Assembly: GCA_021779255.1 (NCBI GenBank)
Contig: JAJYBC010000006.1
Span: forward strand, 1 to 34,118
DNA length: 34,118 nt
Source of the DNA: a bacterium
GTDB lineage: Bacteria; Patescibacteriota; Minisyncoccia; CAIUEV01
Direction of reading: 5' to 3'
In this document: positions 15,378-25,496 of the stretch, piece after piece
Layout: the number at the start of each line of letters is the position of its first letter
Position numbering within the stretch: position 1 is the first letter of the stretch
Translations under genes and position numbers: made by a program
Notes under the pieces: generated by a model
Told to the model about the DNA's origin: nothing
What the model saw: only the letters and a program-made list of their open reading frames with translations
Databases searched by the model: none

Positions 15378-16637
15378 TTAATTGGGACTCCAATAAAAAT
15401 AAGTATCACCAATTTTTTTAATAAATTTTCCTTGAGGAATTACGTTTTTTTCAAACCATTCTTGAGTAATTCCAACTCCGTGAAAATGAGTTGCCCTTGT
15501 CGGATTAATTGTTTCTCTTGCAACAATATTCTTAGCAATCTGGTAGCATTTATACCAAGCTTTTTTTGTTTGGTCATTTGAACCTTTAAAGCCGAATGGG
15601 TCGATAATTTTAAGAAAATTTGAATCTTTAATTTTAAATGGATCATACTGACCTTCTTGCAGAATAACTTCGTGAGCTGTATTCGGCCACCACGATTTCG
15701 CTTCAATTCTGTTTATAACTGACCAGCCAACCCATTTTTTAGCTTCATCTGGTTGATTACGAGCTTCTCCAAAAATTAATCTAGCTAAAATAATTTCTTC
15801 TGGATCGTCGTTGAAATTGCCTGTCCATAGAGGATTGTCTGCTGTTGGTATTCTTTTATTTGTATCTGATTGTATTTCACCACCATCGTTATTATTCTCT
15901 ATTTTATTAATTTTCAAATTTATCGTCTCAACTCTTGGCATCTTGTCAGCCCAGAGCTCGATATAGTGCAGTTTTTTATCTAAGTTTAAGTCTTGATTAA
16001 ATTCTTTGATGGCTCCTTCCAGTATTCCTCCACACCAAAACCAGTTTCGGTGAAGCAAAGTAGCGGGATTTTTAACAATATTACCATCAATAATTAATTT
16101 CAGATCATCACTATCTTTTGGCCAAGGAGATTTTTGAGCACTGGCTTGAATTTTGAGATTTTTTAAGCCTAGACTAACTAAAATTATCGTTATCCAGGGG
16201 CGTCGATTACCATCTTCAGCTGGATTGTCTTCCGGTATATAATTTATCTCTTGATTTTTAATCTTATAAACTGTAATATTTTTAAGCAAAGGATTCTTCT
16301 GGGCGAAAAAGTGTAAATTATGTTGACCTCGTCCTAGATGAGTTACGATTAGATTAGTTTTATTTAAACCATTTAAATCATTCCCATTCCAACTGGCTTC
16401 CCCATCAAAAAGACCTTTTTTACCGTTTAATTTGGAAAACTCTATATTATCTAATTTAACAATCAAGTTATCATCAGAATAAAAAGAGATAAATCTAAGA
16501 TTGATCAAATTGTTCCACCAACCTTTTGCGCTGGCCGTTATTTCCAGAGCGTAAAGACCATCCTTATCAATCCCAAAAGGAAAATTGAAATTTTCGGCAA
16601 CGACCAAATTCAGAGTTTCCTTGCGAATTTGGCGCAT
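15378..16637 (-). CDS. Cell wall hydrolase, SleB/CwlJ-like C-terminal domain
   Basis: The C-terminal third of this 419-aa protein (about residues 279-419) matches the SleB/hydrolase_2 type of peptidoglycan hydrolase. It has EEIILARLIFGEARNQPDEA (with the catalytic-type Glu), VGWSVINRIEAKSWWPNT, VILQEGQYDPF and THFHGVG. The N-terminal 270 residues are beta-rich, with repeated phrases such as HNLHFFAQKNP and HYIELWADKMPRVE, and may be a carbohydrate- or wall-binding module. There is no obvious signal peptide (MRQIRKETLNLVVAENFNFP), which is odd for a wall enzyme. It is the first gene of a minus-strand block with the two genes downstream. Confidence 0.7.
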   Translation of the reverse strand: MRQIRKETLNLVVAENFNFPFGIDKDGLYALEITASAKGWWNNLINLRFISFYSDDNLIVKLDNIEFSKLNGKKGLFDGEASWNGNDLNGLNKTNLIVTHLGRGQHNLHFFAQKNPLLKNITVYKIKNQEINYIPEDNPAEDGNRRPWITIILVSLGLKNLKIQASAQKSPWPKDSDDLKLIIDGNIVKNPATLLHRNWFWCGGILEGAIKEFNQDLNLDKKLHYIELWADKMPRVETINLKINKIENNNDGGEIQSDTNKRIPTADNPLWTGNFNDDPEEIILARLIFGEARNQPDEAKKWVGWSVINRIEAKSWWPNTAHEVILQEGQYDPFKIKDSNFLKIIDPFGFKGSNDQTKKAWYKCYQIAKNIVARETINPTRATHFHGVGITQEWFEKNVIPQGKFIKKIGDTYFYWSPN

Positions 16638-16728
16638 AGTTTTTGTTTAAAAATATTTTAATAACCTCCTATTGATTGACCTGTCTTATTTATTGAAAAA
16701 ACCATTTTTTTTATGATACACTAAAAAA

Positions 16729-17898
16729 ATGAAAAAAACTAATCAAATTCAAGTGGCTTTGGCCCCGATGGCCGGTGTCAGCGATAGCGCTTTTCGTCTG
16801 ATGAATCAAATGGGTGGTTGCGATCTAACTTACAGTGAGATGGCGCACGTCAATGGCGTCAGCTACCTAGGTCGCAAAACTTTTAACCTTCTACAAACTC
16901 ACTTGAGCGAAAAAAAATATATTGTTCAGCTTTTCGGCAATAATCCGCAATATTTTGCTCGCGCCACTAAAATTATCAGCCAGAAAGGATTACCTGTCGC
17001 TAGTTATAAGCCTTTTGATAAACAACAATTAAATTTTGTTAGCCAAATAGTTACTAGCCTAACTGCTCGCTATTCAATTAAGAATAATCCCGAGCTAGCT
17101 TCTTTTCAACTTTTTTGGCGTAATTTTTTGAAATTTCAAGCCGATTTAATTCTTCTTCAAACTTTACCGAAGAAACAAAGAGAGCTTTACCTGATTCCGG
17201 CCGGTTTAGATATCAACCTAGGTTGTCCCGCCAAGAAAGTTTTTGGTCACGGTTCGGGCGCCGGTCTTTTTACTGACATTCCCAAAATCAGACAGGTGGT
17301 CGAAACTGTTCTAGAAAATACTGATTTGCCCATTTCTCTTAAGCTACGGACTTCTGTTAGAGACGTTTCAGTTTTTGATGCGCTAAACGCTTTGGCCGAT
17401 TTACCTTTAAAACACATTATGATTCACGGTCGCTCGTACGAGCAAGGTTTTTCGGGAAATATCGACGTAGAGACTATCAAAAAAACGATTGCAAAATATC
17501 CTCAATTTGAATTTTGGGTCAACGGCGGAATTATAGATTATAGCTCCGCTCAAAAAATTATATTGGCTACGGGATGTCAAAGATTAGGCATCGCCAGAGG
17601 ATCTTGGGGTAATCCATTGTTAGCCAATACGATAAAAAAAATCCCGGATTTTGCAGAGACGCCCAAATTGGGCGTCTCTGCAAAATCCATCCCCGTCCAT
17701 TGCGCTCTAGCCTATATTCATACTATTCTTAATTCTCAATCCAAAGGGTCAAAAGGCTTTTTTGAAATCAGGAAACATCTTGCCTGGTATTTCAAGGATT
17801 TCACCGGCGCCAAAGATTGGCGTAAAAAGCTGGTTACAGTTAAAAGCATTCCCGAAGTGGAAAAAATATTAAAACAGATATTAAAAGCAAAAAAATAA
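16729..17898 (+). CDS. dus: tRNA-dihydrouridine synthase
   Basis: This FMN enzyme reduces uridine to dihydrouridine in tRNA D-loops. The 389-aa TIM-barrel protein has ALAPMAGVSDSAFR (10-23), VQLFGNNP (66-73), the active-site DINLGCPAKKV (161-171, Cys166), LPISLKLRTS (200-209), IMIHGRSYEQGFSG (230-243) and FWVNGGI (262-268). Two departures are visible. About 70 extra residues (87-157) sit between strand beta-2 and the catalytic motif, where the family is compact. Residues 307-320 are encoded by a 43-bp palindrome (17646-17688), close to the GIARGSWGNP phosphate-binding loop. The gene ends 2 bp from the 3' end of the oppositely oriented tRNA-Pro. Confidence 0.88.
   Translation: MKKTNQIQVALAPMAGVSDSAFRLMNQMGGCDLTYSEMAHVNGVSYLGRKTFNLLQTHLSEKKYIVQLFGNNPQYFARATKIISQKGLPVASYKPFDKQQLNFVSQIVTSLTARYSIKNNPELASFQLFWRNFLKFQADLILLQTLPKKQRELYLIPAGLDINLGCPAKKVFGHGSGAGLFTDIPKIRQVVETVLENTDLPISLKLRTSVRDVSVFDALNALADLPLKHIMIHGRSYEQGFSGNIDVETIKKTIAKYPQFEFWVNGGIIDYSSAQKIILATGCQRLGIARGSWGNPLLANTIKKIPDFAETPKLGVSAKSIPVHCALAYIHTILNSQSKGSKGFFEIRKHLAWYFKDFTGAKDWRKKLVTVKSIPEVEKILKQILKAKK
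17646..17688. repeat. Palindromic repeat inside dus, in frame
   Basis: Two perfect 21-bp arms surround the single central base 17667. The inner part, GCAGAGACGCCC and its complement, is GC-rich, and the outer GGATTTT/AAAATCC extends it. The length keeps the dus frame open and encodes residues between the flavin-phosphate loop and the C-terminal helical domain. Confidence 0.9.
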
Positions 17899-17900
17899 TC

Positions 17901-17978
17901 TGGTCGGAACGGCGGGATTTGAACCCGCGGTCTCAGGACCCCCAGCCCTGCGCATTTGGCCAGCTATGCTACGTTCCG
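17901..17978 (-). tRNA. tRNA-Pro (GGG)
   Basis: On the minus strand the acceptor CGGAACG pairs with CGTTCCG. The anticodon stem CAGGG/TCCTG carries loop CTGGGGG (anticodon GGG), the T arm is GCGGG-TTCAAAT-CCCGC, and discriminator A is followed by an encoded CCA. C1-G72 is normal for bacterial tRNA-Pro. The first 15 nt are also the last five codons of yidC. Confidence 0.95.
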
Positions 17979-18839
17979 TTCCATCTTCCTTCTCTCCTTA
18001 TCTAAAATATATTGCTGACCGATCATTAGAATAGTTGAGGTTGTCCAATAAAGTGCTAAACCGGCTGGAAAAGTAACTCCGATAAAAACCGTTAAAAGGG
18101 GAAAAATATAAAGCATCTGCTTATTCATCGCTTCAGTCATGTCAGAAGCCATATCGCTTTCCGGTTTTTTCACCTCCGTAAGACTATTTTTTGACTCTTC
18201 TTTTTTTATTTCCGTTCCTAACGCTTTTTCTTCTTTCTTGCGAGTTTCCATCATTTTCATCATTTGCTTCGTCTGAAAAAATTGAGCTGAGCCGGCAATC
18301 AAAGCAAGAACAACACCTCCAGTGTTAATAATGTCAATGCCATTTTTACCGAAATTCAGACGAAAAAGCTCTCCCAAATTAAGAGTAGCTCCTTTTTGAC
18401 CTAAATCCATAATTCCCAAGAAACTAGTTTTAATTGTACTGGGATGAGAAACCCAGCTATAGAGCTGATTTTGATCAAGATTACCCAAACCCGCAATTAA
18501 AACCCGATAAAGAGCGATGAAAATTATAACCTGCACAACCATCGGCAAACAGCCGGAAGCCGGATTAAAGTCGTGTTCTTTATAAAGACTCATCATCTCG
18601 GCGGAAAGTTTTTCTTTATCGTTTTTGTGTTTTTCTTGAATTTCTTTCAGTTTTGGCTGAATTTGCTTTAATTTTTTCTGGTGTTCCAAAGATTTTTTAG
18701 CAATGGGGAAAAGAATCACTCTCACTACAAAAGTCACAGCAATAATCGCCAACCCCAAATCACCAAAAATATTATAGAACAAAACCAAAAGATTAGTTAA
18801 CGGACGAAAAAGGATCTCGTGAAAAAGATTTGAGAGCAT
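17964..18839 (-). CDS. yidC: Membrane protein insertase YidC
   Basis: YidC/Oxa1 inserts and folds membrane proteins. The 291-aa protein lacks the large periplasmic domain of E. coli YidC, as in Gram-positive-type forms. It has LGLAIIAVTFVVRVILFPI with the conserved Arg of the hydrophilic groove (about residue 42). A charged cytoplasmic hairpin of KKLKQIQPKLKEIQEKH type follows, then GCLPMVVQVIIFIALYRVL, and late helices with FPAGLALYWTTSTILMIGQQ. A long charged insertion (about 200-235, EKALGTEIKKEESK) precedes the last helices. The final codons CGG-AAC-GTA-GCA-TAG lie inside the tRNA-Pro gene. rnpA and rpmH, common neighbours, are absent. Confidence 0.93.
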   Translation of the reverse strand: MLSNLFHEILFRPLTNLLVLFYNIFGDLGLAIIAVTFVVRVILFPIAKKSLEHQKKLKQIQPKLKEIQEKHKNDKEKLSAEMMSLYKEHDFNPASGCLPMVVQVIIFIALYRVLIAGLGNLDQNQLYSWVSHPSTIKTSFLGIMDLGQKGATLNLGELFRLNFGKNGIDIINTGGVVLALIAGSAQFFQTKQMMKMMETRKKEEKALGTEIKKEESKNSLTEVKKPESDMASDMTEAMNKQMLYIFPLLTVFIGVTFPAGLALYWTTSTILMIGQQYILDKERRKMERNVA

Positions 18840-18903
18840 AGACGGTAATTAAATGGATAATGGAAAATAGAGAATGGAAAAGAAAAAGCTTCGAACTAAT
18901 TAC

Positions 18904-21257
<2,354 letters not shown>

Positions 21258-21265
21258 AATATTCT

Positions 21266-23503
21266 ATGAACAGTCGTTTTCTCTCCAATCTCAATTCACC
21301 GCAGAAACAAGCGGTGGAACATGAATCTGGACCGGCCTTGGTTATTGCCGGAGCCGGCAGTGGCAAAACTCGCGTTCTTACTCATCGCGTGGCTTATTTG
21401 GTTAGTCAAGGAATTAAACCGGAAAATATTTTAGCTATCACTTTTACCAATAAAGCCGCCAAAGAAATGGCTAAACGAATCGGTGAAATAATGGGATTTT
21501 CTTCGACTAACCGCTTTTTTGGCGGTGGTTTCGACCGTTCTCCGTTGCCTCATGTCGGCACATTTCATTCCATCGGAGCTCGTATCTTAAGGCAAGAAGC
21601 GGAAAAAATTGGTTACCAAAAAACTTTCGCCATTTTCGACGAAGAAGATCGGGAGAAATTAATTCGTCAAATTATGAAAGAAAAGGAAATTAATATCGAT
21701 CAATTTCCTATCCGACGAATTCAAGATTTTATCAGTCAAGCCAAAAATCGTCTACTAGGTCCTGATTATTTTATTGACCAAGCCGAAAATTTTTTCGAAG
21801 AAATGGCTGGAAAAATCTATTTCGATTACCAAAAGAATTTAAAAGAACAAAGCGCTTTCGATTTTGATGATTTGATTTTAGTTCCCGTCAAGCTTTTCCA
21901 AGAAAACGAAAATTTACGTCAAAATTATCAAAATCAATTTCGCCATATTCTAGTCGATGAATATCAGGATACTAACCGAGCTCAATACCAATTTGTTCAA
22001 CTTCTAGGTCAAAAACATCACAATATTTTTGTAGTCGGCGATGATTTCCAAGGAATCTATGGCTGGCGCGGAGCCGATATTCAAAATATTCTCAGCTTCG
22101 AAAAAGATTACCCCGAAGCTAAAGTTATTTTACTGGAACAAAATTATCGCAGCACTCAAAATATTTTAAAAGCCGCCAACGAAATAATTGCCAAAAATGA
22201 AGGACAGAAAAAGAAAAAACTTTGGACAGAAAATATAGCGGGAGAAAAAATTCAACTTTTCTACGCCACTGACGAAAAAAATGAAGCTGAATTTATTGTG
22301 CAAGAAGTCAAAAAAATGAGAGAACAAAATCCTGCTTTTTCCGCCAAAGAAGTCGCCATTCTTTATCGTACTAACGCTCAGTCGAGAGCTATCGAAGAGG
22401 CTTTACTTCGCTCTAACATTTCTTACCATTTAGTAGGCGCCCTTCGCTTTTATGCTCGTAAAGAAATTAAAGATGTTCTAGCTTATTTTCGCCTTATAGC
22501 CAACCAATTTGACGAAATCAGTTTGCGTCGCGTTTACAATACGCCAAAGAGAGGTTTGGGTAAAAAGGCTTGGCAATTAATTAAAAAAATTGCTCAAAAA
22601 GAGCAAAAAAACGTCGGTGAGCTTCTTTTAAATCAAAATTTGTGGGAAAAAGTTTTATCCCAGAATCCAACTTTGGTTAAATGGGAAAAATTAAAAAACG
22701 AATTACAACAATTTCAAGTTATTTTAGAGGAAAATATTTTAAGTGAATCGCTGGAAAAATTGCTTAAGATAACTAAATATTCCGATTATTTAATCAGCGA
22801 AGATGAGTCCGGCGAGGAACGTTTAGAAAATATCAAAGAGCTGGAAACAGTCATGAAAAAGTACGATTTGAAAGGTCCAGCCAAACAAGTTCTACCTCAA
22901 TTTTTGGAAGAAATCAGTTTAATGTCTGCCGAAGACAAAAATCCCAGCGATATCAATCACCGAATTAATTTAATGACTCTTCACTCTGCTAAAGGCTTGG
23001 AATTTAATCATGTTTTTATTGCCGGTATGGAAGAAGGGATTTTTCCGCATAATCGTTCAACTCTAAATCCTGCTGAGATGGAAGAAGAGCGCAGACTTTG
23101 CTATGTCGGTATTACTCGAGCCAAACAAAAACTTTTTTTCACTTGCGCTAAGACTCGTCGTCTTTTCGGTAATCTTCAAATGAATCCTGCCTCTCGTTTT
23201 ATTAGTGAAATTTCCCCAGAATTATTGGAGAAACAAGAAGGCGGACTGCAAATTGAAACGGAAATAAAATTGGATATTCGAGTAGGGAAAAAATCGGAGG
23301 TTGGAGAAAAAATTATTTCCTCGGAAAGGTGGCAAGATGGTGATAAAGTTTTTCATCATATTTTTGGTAAAGGCGTTATTGTTAGTCAAGATCGCAATAT
23401 TTTGATAGTTGCCTTCGCCGGCACCGGCATCAAAAAATTGGATGGCACTATTGCTCCTCTAAAAAAAATAGACGAGAAGAGACCAAAGAAACCGGTAGTG
23501 TAA
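21266..23503 (+). CDS. pcrA: UvrD/PcrA-type ATP-dependent DNA helicase
   Basis: This superfamily 1A 3'-5' helicase acts in repair and replication restart. Motifs appear in order in the 745-aa protein: Q-motif LNSPQKQAV (9-17), Walker A GAGSGKT (29-35), TFTNKAAKEMA (Ia), FDFDDL, VDEYQDTNRAQY (II), GDDFQGIYGWRGAD (III), LEQNYRS (IV), LMTLHSAKGLEF (V) and RLCYVGITRAK (VI). The C-terminal GDKVFHHIFGKGVIV segment is the PcrA/UvrD Tudor-like domain that binds RNA polymerase in homologues. Compared with many PcrA proteins, the motif I-II region carries a short Gly/Phe-rich insert (SSTNRFFGGGFDRS). It starts 8 bp after gyrB. Confidence 0.95.
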   Translation: MNSRFLSNLNSPQKQAVEHESGPALVIAGAGSGKTRVLTHRVAYLVSQGIKPENILAITFTNKAAKEMAKRIGEIMGFSSTNRFFGGGFDRSPLPHVGTFHSIGARILRQEAEKIGYQKTFAIFDEEDREKLIRQIMKEKEINIDQFPIRRIQDFISQAKNRLLGPDYFIDQAENFFEEMAGKIYFDYQKNLKEQSAFDFDDLILVPVKLFQENENLRQNYQNQFRHILVDEYQDTNRAQYQFVQLLGQKHHNIFVVGDDFQGIYGWRGADIQNILSFEKDYPEAKVILLEQNYRSTQNILKAANEIIAKNEGQKKKKLWTENIAGEKIQLFYATDEKNEAEFIVQEVKKMREQNPAFSAKEVAILYRTNAQSRAIEEALLRSNISYHLVGALRFYARKEIKDVLAYFRLIANQFDEISLRRVYNTPKRGLGKKAWQLIKKIAQKEQKNVGELLLNQNLWEKVLSQNPTLVKWEKLKNELQQFQVILEENILSESLEKLLKITKYSDYLISEDESGEERLENIKELETVMKKYDLKGPAKQVLPQFLEEISLMSAEDKNPSDINHRINLMTLHSAKGLEFNHVFIAGMEEGIFPHNRSTLNPAEMEEERRLCYVGITRAKQKLFFTCAKTRRLFGNLQMNPASRFISEISPELLEKQEGGLQIETEIKLDIRVGKKSEVGEKIISSERWQDGDKVFHHIFGKGVIVSQDRNILIVAFAGTGIKKLDGTIAPLKKIDEKRPKKPVV

Positions 23504-23585
23504 ATTTGAACAATTCTATTCACGAAAAATAATTTAGATTTTATTTAAAAACTAATTTTCGTAAATAATTATTAAAATCTAATTT

Positions 23586-24017
23586 ATGGATCCTATCATT
23601 CTCCACACTGACGGTGGTTCGCTTGGCAATCCCGGCCCTTCAGCCGTTGGCGTTGTCATTGAATACGAAAATCAAAAAAAAACTTATGCTGAAGATATCG
23701 GTTATGGTACTAATAACGAAGCCGAATACAAAGCTTTAATTTTAGCTTTACGTAAAACCAAATCTTTAATTGGTAGTCAAAAAGCCAAAAAAGCCCAGCT
23801 GGTCTGTTATTTAGACAGTTTACTAGTAGTCAATCAACTTAACCATCAATACCAAATTAAAAACGAAAAGATTGTTCCTCTTTTTATCACCATTTGGAAT
23901 TTAATGCTGGAATTTGGTCAAGTTAACTTCCGGCACGTTCCTCGCGAACAAAATCAAGAAGCCGACGATTTAGTAAAAAGTGTTTTTAAAAAAGATGATC
24001 AAAAAGTACTATTCTAG
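23586..24017 (+). CDS. Ribonuclease HI-like protein
   Basis: The 143-aa protein has the RNase H fold and all four acidic catalytic residues: HTDGGSLGNPG (Asp9), NNEAEY (Glu45), LDS (Asp77) and QEADDL (Asp127). It hydrolyses RNA in RNA-DNA hybrids (family knowledge). It lacks the basic protrusion of E. coli RnhA and resembles the compact archaeal/Bacillus YpdQ-like type. It lies 82 bp after pcrA in an AT-rich spacer and 22 bp before the radical SAM gene. Confidence 0.88.
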   Translation: MDPIILHTDGGSLGNPGPSAVGVVIEYENQKKTYAEDIGYGTNNEAEYKALILALRKTKSLIGSQKAKKAQLVCYLDSLLVVNQLNHQYQIKNEKIVPLFITIWNLMLEFGQVNFRHVPREQNQEADDLVKSVFKKDDQKVLF

Positions 24018-24039
24018 AAATTTTTAATTCTGTTGTTCT

Positions 24040-25173
24040 ATGTCCGACCTCAAAGAAGCTTTGCTTTACGAAAAATTTTCCTCTGGTGTCGCTATGTGCG
24101 AACTTTGTCCTCGTAATTGTATTATTATGCCATACAGGGGCGATGTTTGTTGGGAAAGTTTATCTAATTTAAAAAAAGAAAATCTAGGCTTTTGTGGCAC
24201 CAGAGTCAATTTAAAAGGAAAATTGTATGCCATCAATTACGGACGAGTTACTAGTCTCGATGTTGATCCCATCGAGAAAAAACCCTTGTTTCATTTTCAC
24301 CCCGGAAATAAAGTTCTTTCTTTTGGCAGTTTCGGTTGTAATTTACGTTGCCCTAATTGTCACAATTGGGAGATCTCTCAAACGTCTTCTTTAATTAACA
24401 GTTGCCCCGCTTCCGCCCTTTCTATTGTAAAAAATTTCTCCGCCATTGAAGCCAACGAAATCGTCAATCAGGCTTTGGAAAACAATTGCTTTGGTATTTC
24501 TTACACTTTTAACGAACCAACAGTTTCTTTAGAATTCGTTCTGGAAGTTATGCGTCTGGCTCATAAGGCCAAACTGAAAAATATTTGGGTAACTAACGGT
24601 TTCTTTTCTCAAAAAACTCGAAAAATAATTTTACCTTGGATTGATGCTGCCAACGTTGATCTCAAATCTTTTAACCAAAAATTTTATCGCTCGCACTGCA
24701 AAGGTAGTTTAATCACCATTTTGAGAAATATTGAAGCGATGGGCAATCAAGGCATTCACTTGGAAATTAGCACCTTACTTCTTTCCAAATTAAATAATGA
24801 TTTCCAAAATCTTTTTCAACTGGCCACTTTTATCGTTAAACGAATTTCTCCTTATACTCCTTGGCATTTATTGAATTTCTCCGCTTCAGTTTCTTGGCAA
24901 ATGCAAGATTGGCCGTCAATCGACGATCAGGAAATTAAAAAAGCCTTCAAAATAGGCAAAGAGGCGGGGCTTAAATTTATTTACGCCCGTAGACTTCAAG
25001 CTTTAAATCAAGAAGCGAAACAAGAGCAAGATTCTTCACAAAATATTTCCCTCGACACTTTCTGTTCCAACTGCCAAGCCCTCGCTGTTAAGCGTTCCGA
25101 GTACGCAGTGGAACGCTTTGACGAAAACGGCTCCTGCCAAAAATGTGGCCAAAAGCTGTTTCTCGACTATTAA
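24040..25173 (+). CDS. amrS: AmmeMemoRadiSam-type radical SAM protein (AmrS-like)
   Basis: This is a radical SAM enzyme of the pyruvate-formate-lyase-activase-like branch named after the AmmeMemoRadiSam gene set; its substrate is unknown to me. The 377-aa protein has an N-terminal cysteine cluster (Cys20, 23, 27, 52), then NYGRVTSLDVDPIEKKPLFHF. The 4Fe-4S SAM motif is C-N-L-R-C-P-N-C (Cys100, 104, 107) followed by HNWEISQ, with YTFNEPT and VTNGF later. A C-terminal zinc ribbon (CSNC...CQKC, about 346-369) closes the protein. The two ribbon halves are separated by residues encoded by a palindromic repeat (25090-25118). The usual partner proteins AmmeMemo-A and -B are not in the window. Confidence 0.82.
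   Translation: MSDLKEALLYEKFSSGVAMCELCPRNCIIMPYRGDVCWESLSNLKKENLGFCGTRVNLKGKLYAINYGRVTSLDVDPIEKKPLFHFHPGNKVLSFGSFGCNLRCPNCHNWEISQTSSLINSCPASALSIVKNFSAIEANEIVNQALENNCFGISYTFNEPTVSLEFVLEVMRLAHKAKLKNIWVTNGFFSQKTRKIILPWIDAANVDLKSFNQKFYRSHCKGSLITILRNIEAMGNQGIHLEISTLLLSKLNNDFQNLFQLATFIVKRISPYTPWHLLNFSASVSWQMQDWPSIDDQEIKKAFKIGKEAGLKFIYARRLQALNQEAKQEQDSSQNISLDTFCSNCQALAVKRSEYAVERFDENGSCQKCGQKLFLDY
25090..25118. repeat. Palindromic repeat inside the radical SAM gene, in frame
   Basis: AAGCGTTCC (25090-25098) pairs with GGAACGCTT (25110-25118) around an 11-nt loop (GAGTACGCAGT). It encodes about ten residues (KRSEYAVERF) in the C-terminal zinc-ribbon loop and preserves the frame. Confidence 0.8.
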
Positions 25174-25190
25174 AAATAGTATAAATTTTA

Positions 25191-25451
25191 TTAAGAACTA
25201 AGAGCCATAAAGCTTATTCTTGGAGGATTACCCCCACTCCAACAAGGTGAAAAATAAAATGAGTCATCTTTTTTAATTGGTATACTAGTTATCGCCCCGT
25301 TAGCACTCGAAGCCGCTGTTTCAGCATAACCATAAACTTCTCCGTTAATAGTAAGAATATCTTTTGACTTGCAAATAAAATCCTGTAGGGGCACCCCTTG
25401 TGGGTGCCCGAGGTTTTGTAAATTTATGCCAATACAATCGGGTGGGCACAA
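25191..25451 (-). pseudogene. Possible remnant of a surface-protein C-terminus
   Basis: An 86-codon frame whose first part is only translated repeat sequence (REP doublet 25385-25464). The rest (VYGYAETAASSANGAITSIP, then IKKDDSFYFSPCWSGG and a hydrophobic end) has the PVKKGD...W.PL flavour of C-terminal domains in phage-tail-like or surface proteins. There is no start codon with a ribosome site. It may be a decayed 3' fragment cut by repeat insertion. Nothing else is visible in the 25174-25496 gap. Confidence 0.3.
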
Positions 25452-25464
25452 GGCCCGCCCCTAC
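25385..25464. repeat. Inverted pair of GTAGGGGC-headed palindromic repeats
   Basis: The left unit starts GTAGGGGC at 25385 and folds by 25389-25396 with 25402-25409. The right unit is the reverse complement type, ending GCCCCTAC at 25464, and folds by 25440-25447 with 25453-25460. Both share the head and a TTGTG loop. Their stems differ by paired changes (GGGCACCC in one, GGGCGGGC in the other), so base pairing is kept. Related single units lie at 2893-2922 and 31479-31502. Confidence 0.85.
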
Positions 25465-25496
25465 GGATGAGCGTGATAACCGCGACCCTACAATTT

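Noticed and set aside
16676-16717. Promoter for dus from TTGACC and TATGAT
   Set aside because: The spacing is 30 bp, too long for a sigma-70 promoter, and TTGAAA closer in gives only 13 bp.
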